Of a DNA stretch of 64,000 bases, positions 42,490 to 50,987 are shown piece after piece. The notes below the pieces were generated by a model. That model had not been told where the DNA came from, did no database searches, and saw nothing but the letters and a program-made list of their open reading frames with translations. The stretch comes from Chryseobacterium phosphatilyticum. Lineage in GTDB: Bacteria > Bacteroidota > Bacteroidia > Flavobacteriales > Weeksellaceae. The first letter of the stretch is position 1. Every line of letters begins with the position of its first letter. The stretch spans positions 992,001 through 1,056,000 of the forward strand of contig NZ_PPED02000001.1 of the NCBI RefSeq assembly GCF_002899825.2, read 5' to 3'. The translations under genes and the position numbers were made by a program.

Positions 42490-42582
42490 CAAATGTAAAA
42501 CCTGATAACCAAAGAAGTTGTTAACTGCTTTCAAACATTTGTTAACGAGTTGTTAATAGCAAAGAAATAATAGATATTTTTG
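42490..42582. promoter_or_regulatory. Divergent promoters with phased TTGTTAAC repeats (response-regulator site)
   Basis: Direct repeats GTTGTTAAC (42517-42525), TTGTTAAC (42539-42546) and GTTGTTAAT (42549-42557) start 21 and 11 bases apart, close to helical turns. This is the usual layout of OmpR/PhoB-type sites. They lie midway between the minus-strand -7 box of the DUF1573 gene (42490-42497) and the plus-strand box TATTTTTG of the kinase gene (42575-42582), about 20 bases from each. The OmpR-type protein encoded at 43867 is the likely ligand. Confidence 0.65.
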
Positions 42583-42601
42583 GATAATATTGTTTCGGCT
42601 A

Positions 42602-43849
42602 ATGGAAATAAAGAAACTTAATATTATTATCACGCTGGGATTTTTTGCTATTATCGGTATTTTAATAGCACAGCTTCTTTGGGCCCGGCAGGCCTATACT
42701 CTTGAAGATCAGAAATTCAACCAGAAAGTGAATATTGCATTGATGGAAGTGGTTGATAAATTATCCGGGAAAGAAAATTCGTTTACCGAAAATCCGGTAC
42801 AGAATATTGCCAATGATTATTATCTTGTCAGTATCAATAAAGAAATTCACCCTACCGTCCTTGAGTATTATTTAAAAACGGAATTCAATCGTTTTCAGAT
42901 CCATACGGACTATGTATATGCTCTGTACAATTGCCACAATGATAAAATGATCTATGGGAAATACATCTCTTCAGCTCAGGAAAGCTCAAAGACAAAAGTG
43001 ATCAAATTTCCAAAGCATAAAAATCTGGTTTATTATTTTTCAATACGTTTTCCGGATAAAAACACTTATCTGATCAGTTCTCTGAGATTCTGGTACGTTC
43101 TTACGTTTGCTCTTATTATTATTTTGCTGGTCTATGTATATTCCATTTATACCATCATTCAGCAAAAGAAATTCTCTGAGCTTCAGCGTGACTTTATCAA
43201 TAATATGACCCATGAGTTTAAAACTCCCCTGTCATCCATCTTACTGGCCTCTGAGTCTCTCAATAAGCAGTCCGCAGTGCAGGAAAATGCCAAGCTAAAA
43301 ACTTATACCTCTATTATCATCAATCAAAGCTTAAAACTGAACAGTCATATCGAGAAAATACTCAACATTGCCAAAAATGATGCTTCAGGTCTTTCTTTAA
43401 AACTACAAAAGATCAATTTATTTCCTTTCGTACAGCACATTGTAGAATCGGTTCAGCAGAAAAATGAAAATGTGGGTATTAAGATGGATATTGATCCCGG
43501 CATTTCTATTATTGCAGATGAATTTCATTTCAGTAATATCATTTACAACCTTCTGGATAATTCGATTAAATATTGTGAAACTTATCCTGAAATACTCATT
43601 ACATCGTATAAAAACACAAAGGGAATTTATCTTATTTTTAAAGATAACGGGATAGGCATTCCTGCTAAAAATATTCCTCATATATTTGATAAATTTTACA
43701 GAGTGAATACGGTAAAGAGTGACGAAATTAATGGTTTTGGTCTGGGCTTATTTTATGTAAAAAAGATTGTACAGCAACACAACTGGAAAATTTCTGTTGA
43801 AAATAATCCAGACTGTGGAATTACAACTACCGTTTTTATTCCTTTTTAA
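42602..43849 (+). CDS. Sensor histidine kinase
   Basis: From ATG 42602 the protein has 415 residues. Membrane segments at about 6-28 and 158-180 flank a ~130-residue periplasmic sensor domain with no recognised fold. The kinase core has the H-box FINNMTHEFKTPLSSIL (phospho-His), the N-box NLLDNSIKYC, DNGIGIPAKNIPHIFDKFYR (G1/F box) and NGFGLGLFYVKKIV (G2). The longer frame opening at TTG 42590 is unlikely. It precedes its response regulator by 17 bases. The signal is unknown; the divergent exported DUF1573 protein may be a target or an accessory factor. Confidence 0.93.
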   Translation: MEIKKLNIIITLGFFAIIGILIAQLLWARQAYTLEDQKFNQKVNIALMEVVDKLSGKENSFTENPVQNIANDYYLVSINKEIHPTVLEYYLKTEFNRFQIHTDYVYALYNCHNDKMIYGKYISSAQESSKTKVIKFPKHKNLVYYFSIRFPDKNTYLISSLRFWYVLTFALIIILLVYVYSIYTIIQQKKFSELQRDFINNMTHEFKTPLSSILLASESLNKQSAVQENAKLKTYTSIIINQSLKLNSHIEKILNIAKNDASGLSLKLQKINLFPFVQHIVESVQQKNENVGIKMDIDPGISIIADEFHFSNIIYNLLDNSIKYCETYPEILITSYKNTKGIYLIFKDNGIGIPAKNIPHIFDKFYRVNTVKSDEINGFGLGLFYVKKIVQQHNWKISVENNPDCGITTTVFIPF

Positions 43850-43866
43850 ATTTGAAAACACCCGAC

Positions 43867-44559
43867 ATGGAGAAATCAAAAATTTTATATGCTGAAGATG
43901 ACGAGACGATCGCTTTCCTGATCCAGGACAGTCTGGAAAATTATTATCAGATCCATCATTATCGTGATGGAAAATCGGCTCTAAATGCCTTCAGTAGCCA
44001 AATTTTTGATATTTGCTTATTGGATATTATGATGCCTGAGATCAATGGTTTTGATCTGGCTAAAAAGATCCGTGAAGAGAATACTGAAATTCCCATCATT
44101 TTTATTTCTGCCAAAGCCTTAAAAGAAGACAGGATCCGGGGATTAAAAATAGGGGCAGATGATTATCTGGTGAAGCCCTTCAGTATTGAGGAATTAATCC
44201 TTAAAATTGAAGTTTTTCTGAAGCGTTCAAAAAAAACACAGCCCGTTCCTTTACAGTACAAAGTTGGAAAGTTTGATTTTGACCCTAAAAATTATACCTT
44301 GAAATGTGATGAATCTTCTATTCCCCTTACCCAAAGAGAGTCTGAATTGCTTTTCTATTTCTTACGAAGCAAGAATGTCGTTTTAAAAAGGCAGGATATC
44401 TTACAGGCTATATGGGGAGATGATGATTATTTTATGGGACGAAGCCTCGATGTATTCATCTCACGACTCCGGAAAATATTAGTCCACGAGCAGAATATAT
44501 TCATTGAAAACATCCATGGAATCGGTTTTCGTTTTTCTGAGAAGGTTGAGGAAAGATAA
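43867..44559 (+). CDS. OmpR/PhoB-family response regulator
   Basis: From ATG 43867 the protein has 230 residues; the frame from TTG 43852 is less likely. The receiver domain (about 1-118) has acidic DDE, phospho-acceptor Asp in ICLLDIMMPEINGFDLA, the Thr/Ser position in IIFISAKAL and Lys in DDYLVKPFSIEEL. The C-terminal winged helix (about 135-230) contains LTQRESELLFYFL, the transactivation-loop region and DVFISRLRKIL. It is cotranscribed with the kinase gene and probably binds the phased repeats at 42517-42557. Confidence 0.95.
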   Translation: MEKSKILYAEDDETIAFLIQDSLENYYQIHHYRDGKSALNAFSSQIFDICLLDIMMPEINGFDLAKKIREENTEIPIIFISAKALKEDRIRGLKIGADDYLVKPFSIEELILKIEVFLKRSKKTQPVPLQYKVGKFDFDPKNYTLKCDESSIPLTQRESELLFYFLRSKNVVLKRQDILQAIWGDDDYFMGRSLDVFISRLRKILVHEQNIFIENIHGIGFRFSEKVEER

Positions 44560-44570
44560 GGGGTGAAAAC

Positions 44571-46004
44571 TCAGGAAAAAATCTTCGCCATGGCCACTCC
44601 GACTACCAAAGCAACCACAGCAGCAATAATAATCTTCGTATAATCGGTTTTGCTGTTCTTTATTTCTGTATTTAACCTCGAATTTTCCTGTTGTAATGAT
44701 TCCATTCCGGCCTTTAAAGAGGCTGTTTTTTCTTTGATTGCTGATTGTATATTTTTATCGTGAAGAAGGGCTATTTCTTTTTTATAGCTTTCCATTTCCT
44801 CCTGACGTTGCTTCTGTTGTTCAGCAAAGTTCTTTTGTGTTTCCTGAAGTTGGCGGGCTGATGATTCCTGAAATTTCTGAAATTCTTCTGTCCTTTTTGA
44901 AAGCTGTTCTGTAAGGGTTTTCACTTGTTCACCGTGCTTTTCTGAAAGGTCTTTTTTCAGTTTTTCAACCTCTTCATTACGCACTTTTAGCTGCTCAGTA
45001 AAAGTCTTAACCTGGTTTTCCGCTTGCTCTTTGAAGGTCTTCTGAGCTTCGGTAAATTCTTCATTCTTTTTCTTAAGCTGCTTTTCTAATGTTAAAACCT
45101 GTTCAGCAAACTGTTTGGTCACATCTTTTTTAACTTCATCAATCAAGAGTGCCCTGGAGTTTGATTTTTCATGCAAAAGTTTTTCAACCACAGCATGCAA
45201 ACCCGCTCCATAATCATGAGGTAAATGGAATCTTTTATCGGCCAGCTTATCCAATAACGTTTCATCTACTGTGTGACCAATAGCTGTCACGGTCACTGCA
45301 TTCAGCTCAATAAACAGCTCAGACAAAACGATATCATTAAAGGTTTCCATACTCTGGCGATCTCCGCCCCCTCTTACCAGTGCAATGATATCATAATCCA
45401 GTGCAGAAACCTGTTCAATTTTGGATATAATAGAGGTTGATGAAGTGATGCTGCATGTATATTCCGAAACCTGAAAATACTTCTGTGAAACATCCAGTCC
45501 TTCTGCAAAATCACGCTGAACAATGGCATTATTTCCATAAATATTGGCAATTCTGACCGGTTCATCTTTCAATATTTTTTCCCTGATCATGGTTTCAAAA
45601 TCTTTGGAACCCTTTTCAAGCTTTTTCTGGATCAGTTCATACCGTTGTAATTCTTCATCTGAAATGGCCCGTTCTTCCTGCTGAATAATCTCATCCACCA
45701 CAAATCGCAACTCCACAGAAGAGTTTTTAATACTTTTTTCAATATATCCTTTCAGCGTATAGATTTCATTATTTTCAATTTTACTTCTTAACAAAGCAGA
45801 AACACGCACCCCAATTGAAATATTATCAGATTCTGAAAACAAATTATCGTAATAATAGCTTCCATAAGCTTTTCCTCCTCCAAAGGCATACCTCCCTTTG
45901 AGATAAATAAGATTCACTGTTGCGTTTAGTTTCAGAGCATTACTGAATAGTCCCAGAACTGATCCGGGAGAATATATCTGATAAGCAAGTTCGTTTCCCT
46001 GCAT
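44571..46004 (-). CDS. Exonuclease VII large-subunit-like protein with coiled coil and C-terminal membrane anchor
   Basis: The 477-residue protein has an OB-like N-terminal part (about 1-105) and a core resembling the XseA catalytic domain: VRGGGDRQSMETFND (about 210-224) and AIGHTVDETLLDKLADKRFHLP (about 241-262, quoted as pattern RGGG...GHTVDETL...LADKR). It lacks the usual TP-AA tail, having LPHDYGAGL instead. A very long coiled coil (about 290-450) and a terminal membrane segment (about 457-477, IIIAAVVALVVGVAMAKIF) follow. No xseB gene is adjacent. A minus-strand -7 box TACCTTTG (46034-46041) precedes it. Nuclease activity is inferred; a tail-anchored form would be unusual. Confidence 0.65.
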   Translation of the reverse strand: MQGNELAYQIYSPGSVLGLFSNALKLNATVNLIYLKGRYAFGGGKAYGSYYYDNLFSESDNISIGVRVSALLRSKIENNEIYTLKGYIEKSIKNSSVELRFVVDEIIQQEERAISDEELQRYELIQKKLEKGSKDFETMIREKILKDEPVRIANIYGNNAIVQRDFAEGLDVSQKYFQVSEYTCSITSSTSIISKIEQVSALDYDIIALVRGGGDRQSMETFNDIVLSELFIELNAVTVTAIGHTVDETLLDKLADKRFHLPHDYGAGLHAVVEKLLHEKSNSRALLIDEVKKDVTKQFAEQVLTLEKQLKKKNEEFTEAQKTFKEQAENQVKTFTEQLKVRNEEVEKLKKDLSEKHGEQVKTLTEQLSKRTEEFQKFQESSARQLQETQKNFAEQQKQRQEEMESYKKEIALLHDKNIQSAIKEKTASLKAGMESLQQENSRLNTEIKNSKTDYTKIIIAAVVALVVGVAMAKIFS

Positions 46005-46310
46005 GGTATGAAATGAAAATTAAATAATGTGCTCAAAGGTATTGCTATTTTATGATATTGGGGAGTTTGAGGTTTATAAAATAAGTCATATGAGCATATT
46101 TAATTCAATTTTTATAGATGTGCTATCCGGGCTGATTTCTCTCTTTTTTCGATCTGTCCGGATGAAAATATGATCCGCTATCCTGTAATTTTTATACAAC
46201 CTCCCGAATTCTTTTGTAATTTGTGTGCAGATTGTTCGCTGTAACTCTATTTAACAGAAAGAACAATTCACAGACTATATGAATTTATAATGCAAAAACA
46301 ATAAAATAAA
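46005..46310. other. Intergenic region between divergent XseA-like and Crp-type genes
   Basis: The 306 bases hold the minus-strand -7 box of the XseA-like gene (46034-46041) and no recognisable element for the plus-strand crp-like gene. Confidence 0.4.
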
Positions 46311-46889
46311 ATGCTTTTAGAAAAACTATTGAAGGAATTTAATGTGGATGAAAGTATATTCAGTTCGGAAGAATTGGCGTTGTTTGATCAATACTTTGAA
46401 CATTTTCCAGCTCCAAAGAATACATTCATAATTAAGGAAGGGAAAACAGAGAGCTACAGCTATTTTATTTTTGAAGGACTTGCCCGTTGCTGGACACTAG
46501 ACCATAAAGGGGAAGAACAAGTCTTTTGGTTTTGTAAGGAAGGGACATTTTCTATGTCCAATATCTCATTTACTTTGCAGCAAAAGTCTGCTTTCAATGT
46601 ACAAACTACTGTAGACAGTATCCTATACAGGATTAATAAAGAAAAGGCAGAGCAATTATATGAAGCCATTCCAACTTTAAAAGAAGTTTTTGGAGATTTA
46701 ACAGCTCAATTATTGAACAGGCTTTTACAAAGGAATATTGACCTGATTAAATATTCACCTGAACAATACTATCTGCAAATGATTGATGAATACGGAATTA
46801 CTTTAAATTATATTCCTTTAAAAGATATTGCGTCCTATTTAGGAATTACCCCACAAGCTTTAAGCAGGATCCGGAAGCGGATTTTTTAA
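46311..46889 (+). CDS. Crp/Fnr-family transcriptional regulator
   Basis: The 192-residue protein has a cyclic-nucleotide-binding-like barrel with FPAPKNTFIIKEGK, YFIFEGLARCWTL and the C-terminal helix-turn-helix IPLKDIASYLGITPQALSRIRKRIF. It ends directly on this helix, as do many flavobacterial members that lack cAMP contacts. It is 59 bases upstream of a GNAT gene, with a perfect 24-bp inverted repeat in between. That repeat may be its terminator or the operator of the next gene. Confidence 0.9.
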   Translation: MLLEKLLKEFNVDESIFSSEELALFDQYFEHFPAPKNTFIIKEGKTESYSYFIFEGLARCWTLDHKGEEQVFWFCKEGTFSMSNISFTLQQKSAFNVQTTVDSILYRINKEKAEQLYEAIPTLKEVFGDLTAQLLNRLLQRNIDLIKYSPEQYYLQMIDEYGITLNYIPLKDIASYLGITPQALSRIRKRIF

Positions 46890-46913
46890 CCTGGGTTCAG
46901 TGGTGAACCCAGG
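46890..46913 (+). promoter_or_regulatory. Perfect 10-bp inverted repeat between crp-like and GNAT genes
   Basis: Arms CCTGGGTTCA (46890-46899) and TGAACCCAGG (46904-46913) enclose GTGG. It starts right after the crp-like stop codon and is followed by TAAAATTCGATCTTTG, without a U-run, so it is more likely an operator or an RNA hairpin than a simple terminator. The following ATCTTTG resembles a -7 box one base off. Confidence 0.5.
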
Positions 46914-46948
46914 TAAAATTCGATCTTTGCCATTCAAAATTTACAATT

Positions 46949-47377
46949 ATGATCAGAAAGGTAACAACGTCAGATTATCCCCGCCTGCTAGAAATATGGG
47001 AAAGTGCGGTTCTACATACCCATGATTTTCTCAAAGAAGAGGATTTTATCTATTACAAGCAAGCTATTCCTTCCTATTTTGAGCATGTTACACTTCTTGG
47101 CATTGAACAGAATAACAGGTTAGCCGGATTCATGGGAATCAGTGAGGGAAATCTCGAAATGTTATTTATTCACAATGATTTCCGTAATCAGGGCTTGGGC
47201 AAAAAGCTTATTACTTATGGGATAGACTGTTTTGATGTAACCAAAGTAGATGTGAATGAACAAAACTCCCAGGCAGTGGGGTTTTATCAGCATATGGGGT
47301 TTCAAACTTTAAGAAGATCTGAACTGGATGGACAGGGCAAAAGCTATCCCATTTTACACATGGAGTTATACCTGTGA
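46949..47377 (+). CDS. GNAT-family N-acetyltransferase (YjaB-like)
   Basis: The 142-residue protein has the GNAT pattern: IRKVTTSDYPRLLEIWESAV start, AGFMGISEGNLEMLFI, the acetyl-CoA loop FRNQGLGKKLI (about residues 78-88) and VNEQNSQAVGFYQHMGF. The wording matches the E. coli YjaB group, whose substrate is unknown. It may share control with the Crp-type protein upstream through the inverted repeat at 46890-46913. A bidirectional terminator follows. Confidence 0.9.
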   Translation: MIRKVTTSDYPRLLEIWESAVLHTHDFLKEEDFIYYKQAIPSYFEHVTLLGIEQNNRLAGFMGISEGNLEMLFIHNDFRNQGLGKKLITYGIDCFDVTKVDVNEQNSQAVGFYQHMGFQTLRRSELDGQGKSYPILHMELYL

Positions 47378-47404
47378 ATCGGATGTGGTTATTCACAGAT
47401 ATAA

Positions 47405-47436
47405 AAAAGAGACCTCAAAAGTCTCTTTTATTTTTT
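47405..47436. terminator. Terminator between convergent GNAT and quinone oxidoreductase genes
   Basis: Arms AAAAGAGAC (47405-47413) and GTCTCTTTT (47421-47429), seven-base loop, followed by ATTTTTT; the A-run before the stem also serves the minus strand. Confidence 0.8.
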
Positions 47437-48397
47437 ATAATGACAATACAATTTTACCCAATAATGGTCTGTCACGTTTGGAATCTTCCATTCTTTGATG
47501 GGCATCTTTCACTTCTTCAATAGGATATATACTGTCTACCACCGGTTTAATATGTCCGGCTTCAATCAATTCAGTGATATGATGAAGCTCATCTCTGCTT
47601 TGCCGGGTAAAAACAAAATGGTAGGTTGCATTTTTTTCCCATGCATTGATAAGGTTTTGCGGCTGAGGAATATCAACAAGCGTTACAATTCTTCCGTAGT
47701 TTGCCAAAGCAAGCGGAGCATCTGAAAGTGTTGTCCCCCCTACAGTATCAATGATGACATCAACTCCTTTTCCGTGAGTATGCGTCTGTATTTCATCAAT
47801 ATAATTCTGATGGTGATGATCAAAGATTATATCTGCCCCCAGTTCCTGTAATTTTTCATGCAAAACCCTTTGCCCTGTAGTATATACAAAAGCACCCAAT
47901 GCTTTTGCCACCTGTATCGCCAGTGTTCCAACGCCACCTGCCCCACCAAGGATCAGAATCGATTCTCCTTTCTTTAATTGGGCTCTTACGACAAGCATTT
48001 CCCATACTGTTCCACCAATAAGCGGCATGGCCGCCGCTTCCTCGTAGGAAAGACCTTCAGGCATTTTGGATAATGAAAATTCGTTGGTGAGATGATACTC
48101 TGCATAACTTCCGAAACCGCCAAATTGTGGGGAATAATAGACTTTATCTCCCGGCTTCCATTTTTTCACGCTCTTCCCTACTGCTATGATGTCGCCTGAA
48201 ATATCATGGCCTGTTGTAATGGGTAAATCGAACAGAGCTGCATAGTCACCTCGTCTCACCTGATAATCAAGTGGATTCACCGATGTTGCTCTTACTTTTA
48301 CCAAAACCTGATTTTCATCTGTTATAGAAGGAGTTTCTACCTCCGTTAGGGTGAGAGCTTCCGGTCCTCCATAGTTTTTGATTACAATTGCTTTCAT
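47435..48397 (-). CDS. Zinc-binding-type quinone oxidoreductase / NADP-dependent alcohol dehydrogenase family protein
   Basis: The 320-residue MDR-family protein has the GroES-like start VIKNYGGPEALTLTEVETP, ATSVNPLDYQVRRGDYA, TTGHDISGDIIAVG and the coenzyme loop ILGGAGGVGTLAIQVAKALGA (about 147-167, abbreviated here as GGAGGVGTLAIQ). Zinc-ligand cysteines are absent, so it belongs to the zinc-free quinone oxidoreductase group. It lies 52 bases downstream of an arsR-type gene on the same strand, with a TTTCGAAA dyad in between, suggesting control by that regulator. Confidence 0.9.
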   Translation of the reverse strand: MKAIVIKNYGGPEALTLTEVETPSITDENQVLVKVRATSVNPLDYQVRRGDYAALFDLPITTGHDISGDIIAVGKSVKKWKPGDKVYYSPQFGGFGSYAEYHLTNEFSLSKMPEGLSYEEAAAMPLIGGTVWEMLVVRAQLKKGESILILGGAGGVGTLAIQVAKALGAFVYTTGQRVLHEKLQELGADIIFDHHHQNYIDEIQTHTHGKGVDVIIDTVGGTTLSDAPLALANYGRIVTLVDIPQPQNLINAWEKNATYHFVFTRQSRDELHHITELIEAGHIKPVVDSIYPIEEVKDAHQRMEDSKRDRPLLGKIVLSL

Positions 48398-48413
48398 AAT
48401 TTAATATTTAGAT

Positions 48414-48433
48414 ATTTCGCTTATTTTCGAAAT
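48414..48433 (-). promoter_or_regulatory. Dyad ATTTCG/CGAAAT between arsR-like and quinone oxidoreductase genes
   Basis: ATTTCG (48414-48419) and CGAAAT (48428-48433) form a dyad that includes the palindrome TTTCGAAA (48425-48432). A related ATTTTC-CGAAAT site lies upstream of the arsR-like gene (48773-48784), so both are candidate sites for the ArsR-type protein. Confidence 0.5.
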
Positions 48434-48449
48434 GTTTAGATAAAAAAAA

Positions 48450-48755
48450 TCAGAAGGTCTTCTGAATTAATTGTCCCATTACCTTAAGAGCTTCTTCATT
48501 ACGCTTATAGTAGGTCCATTGTCCTTTACGTGTAGCTACAATAAGTCCGCATTTTTGCAACAAGCTAAGGTAATCCGACGTTGTAGAGGGAGACAGACCT
48601 GCTTTTTTTGTAATATCGCTTACACACACACCGAGGTTTGCGTCATAGTCTTCAAGCTCTTCAGCAGGAAAATGGATATAAGGATCTTTCAGCCAGATAA
48701 GGATGTTGATTCTTGTTTCGTTACTGAGTGCTTTAAAAATGGTAATTAATTCCAT
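48450..48755 (-). CDS. ArsR-family winged-helix regulator
   Basis: The 101-residue protein has the ArsR start ELITIFKALSNETRINILIWL, followed by VCVSDITKKAGLSPSTTSDYLSLLQ (helix-turn-helix) and TRKGQWTYYKRNEEAL (wing). No ELCVCDL metal site is present, so it may sense something other than metals. Its minus-strand -7 box (TATATTTG, 48760-48767) ends only five bases before the start codon, suggesting a leaderless mRNA. It is followed by the quinone oxidoreductase gene. Confidence 0.9.
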   Translation of the reverse strand: MELITIFKALSNETRINILIWLKDPYIHFPAEELEDYDANLGVCVSDITKKAGLSPSTTSDYLSLLQKCGLIVATRKGQWTYYKRNEEALKVMGQLIQKTF

Positions 48756-48759
48756 GGCA

Positions 48760-48784
48760 CAAATATATCGACATTTTCCGAAAT
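48760..48784 (-). promoter_or_regulatory. arsR-like promoter and operator; probably leaderless
   Basis: On the minus strand the -7 box TATATTTG occupies 48767-48760, with the start codon at 48755. The palindromic site ATTTTC-CGAAAT (48773-48784) lies just upstream, over the spacer and -33 region. Confidence 0.65.
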
Positions 48785-48849
48785 ACCGAAATTAAAATCA
48801 AAACATTTTCTATTCTTGAAAACCGTTTTTACTTAAAGTCCCGATTTTA

Positions 48850-50649
48850 TCAGTTTCCAAAATTCACAAAATGCGGAATATCTGTACCGAAATTGTTTAT
48901 AGGTAAAAGGTTATTCCGATTGCTGTTAAAATCAAAAACAGAATTATTGTCGAAAGGAACACGAGGGTAATAGGTGAAAGAGATTTGAATCCTGTTGAAA
49001 ACCAGAAACGGATTATTGATCAATACCCCCACTCCTATTTTTGTGTTTGCTTTTGTTTTTAGAAGTGTATCATCAGGCATTCCCAGCCAGCCAACCGCAG
49101 CAGTTAAATAGGGACTAAAATGAAAATTTTTCCATGTTTTTTTGATAAACATTTGAAGCTGGTATCTTAAAACCATTTTCTTTGTCCCGATATAGTCCGA
49201 ATTATAAACAGGAAATTCGTCCGGGGAAGTAAGAGTGATTCTGTCTTTATAAGAGTAATTATGTTGTGGATTTCCCAATGCCAGCGTGGGAGAAAAGAAA
49301 TGTCTTACTTTGGCGAACTTCCAGTCCATAAGATTTGTAAAATAGGTTCCGTCCAGACGAAAGGATTCGCGATTCCTGTCGTCTTCATTGAAAAATCTTC
49401 CAAACTGGGCTTTCACTGTGAAATAGCCCAAGGATGTAAATTTACCATAAGATGCAGAAAGTCCTACATAAGGTTTTACATCATTACTTCTTGATAAAGC
49501 TCCGGCAGTCACATTTACAGAATTCCCATAGGCAATATCCTCGGGTAAATCATACTGAAAAATATTCTTCTGAACCGAAAAACTTCTATTATTATATCCG
49601 ACAGACATCAAAAAACTGTTGTAAGAGCTGAAATATTTATACTGATCGATGCCCGGACTGTCTTTGTATTGATAGTTTTGAAATCTTCCGATAATGGCAA
49701 TATTACTTGAAATTTTTTCCTGAGGATCGGATGAAACGGGAATCTGATAACCACCCCATAAATCCTGACTATATACTTTGATCTGAACCTGCGGATAAGT
49801 AGTATCTGTTCCTATGGGAAGCAAAACATTTCGCATAAAGTATTCAAAATTAAAACCTCCAGCCCACTTTGTGAGAGGTGAGAAAAAATCTCGTTTCACA
49901 TTGAAATTGATCCTTTCATTTTTAAAAAAATCTCTTTCTCCCAGAAGCTGAGCCGTGATATAAGAACCAAAAAGATTGTAGGTCGTATAGCTTGCTAAAA
50001 GATAATTTTGCTTTTCTTTAGAATCATTTCTGTACAGGAAATCAAATGTGTGCCCCAATCCCAATACATTTTCTTCGGTAACTCCTAAACCAATCTTGCT
50101 CCCTGAATAACTGACCCTCGGCTTTAAACTCCAGGAATCCAACACTTTTACAATAACATCGATAGAGTCTTTACCGGAAGTATTGTCTGAAACACTGATA
50201 TTCACTCTGTTGATAAAGGGCATCGTTCTCAATAAACGTTCGGATTCGTAGAGTTTCTGAGCATTGTATTCTTCTCCCTCTTTAAAAAGTAAATAATTAT
50301 TAACGGTAGATGTTCTCGTATTAGAATGAAGATGGTTGGTCACCCAGTCGTACCATTTTGAGGTATCTTTACTATCTTTAGAACCATATCCAAAGGGGTC
50401 AATAGTTTCTATCCGGATATTTCTTATATACTTTTTATTGTAAGATTCTTGTGACAACTTTTCAATGACAGATTTCACAGATGTAGAGTCTGCCTCTCTA
50501 CGAAATATGAGACGATGAATAAATTTGGTAACTTTTCTCTGATCCGAAAATTCTTCTATCTTATAATACAATGAATCTTTTTTTTCCTGTGCCTGTAAAA
50601 AGAAAAATCCGCTTAAAAAAAACATTAAAATTGTAATAGATTTAGCCAT
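48850..50649 (-). CDS. Outer-membrane protein with POTRA-like N-terminus and beta-barrel (Omp85-like)
   Basis: The 599-residue protein has a signal peptide (SITILMFFLSGFFFLQAQ). A region with the POTRA-like pattern EGEEYNAQKLYESERLLRTM followed by FINRVNISVSD covers about residues 120-190. About 400 residues of amphipathic strands rich in aromatic residues follow. It ends with an Asn after HFVNFG, not the canonical Phe. The family and cargo are unknown. It is divergent from the small secreted protein gene at 50988 and has no recognised promoter. Confidence 0.7.
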   Translation of the reverse strand: MAKSITILMFFLSGFFFLQAQEKKDSLYYKIEEFSDQRKVTKFIHRLIFRREADSTSVKSVIEKLSQESYNKKYIRNIRIETIDPFGYGSKDSKDTSKWYDWVTNHLHSNTRTSTVNNYLLFKEGEEYNAQKLYESERLLRTMPFINRVNISVSDNTSGKDSIDVIVKVLDSWSLKPRVSYSGSKIGLGVTEENVLGLGHTFDFLYRNDSKEKQNYLLASYTTYNLFGSYITAQLLGERDFFKNERINFNVKRDFFSPLTKWAGGFNFEYFMRNVLLPIGTDTTYPQVQIKVYSQDLWGGYQIPVSSDPQEKISSNIAIIGRFQNYQYKDSPGIDQYKYFSSYNSFLMSVGYNNRSFSVQKNIFQYDLPEDIAYGNSVNVTAGALSRSNDVKPYVGLSASYGKFTSLGYFTVKAQFGRFFNEDDRNRESFRLDGTYFTNLMDWKFAKVRHFFSPTLALGNPQHNYSYKDRITLTSPDEFPVYNSDYIGTKKMVLRYQLQMFIKKTWKNFHFSPYLTAAVGWLGMPDDTLLKTKANTKIGVGVLINNPFLVFNRIQISFTYYPRVPFDNNSVFDFNSNRNNLLPINNFGTDIPHFVNFGN

Positions 50650-50987
50650 TAGTCATCAAAATTCAAGAAGTTTATAACATCAATTTATAAGCCAATTTAG
50701 ATTAAAAATATACTAATGATTGGAAATAGTTCTATGCAAAGTTTGATTTCTGCTGATCATTAAAATGGTAACAGAAATACAGTTGGTCATTTTTCTGGTT
50801 GTATTCGAAATGCATTTTAAAGAGATGAACCGGTATGTCATTGATTTTCATACGTTAATTCAAATATAATAAGAAATAGTCGGAAAGTTCAGCTCCACGC
50901 TCCTTTTCGTTATTTTCTGTTTTTAGATTACTTTTTTTTCATATTTAATTTATTTTTAAAATTAAATTGTACTTTTGTTTTTCGATT
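50650..50987. other. Intergenic region with operator-like dyad and promoter
   Basis: The 338 bases include no gene. Near the right end are the dyad ATTTAATTT (50943-50951) / AAATTAAAT (50959-50967) with a 7-base spacer and the -7 box TACTTTTG (50970-50977) of the next gene. Confidence 0.5.
50943..50977 (+). promoter_or_regulatory. Dyad operator and -7 box of the small protein/TonB receptor unit
   Basis: Perfect 9-bp arms ATTTAATTT and AAATTAAAT (50943-50967, 7-base spacer) lie directly before the -7 box TACTTTTG (50970-50977). The dyad covers the -33 region. A metal-responsive repressor is a fair guess given the genes downstream, but the sequence does not match the classic Fur box. The -7 box excludes the TTG at 50967 as a start. 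Confidence 0.5.

Noticed and set aside
43852..43866. Response regulator start at TTG 43852
   Set aside because: ATG 43867 gives the normal receiver N-terminus; the extra five residues have no support.
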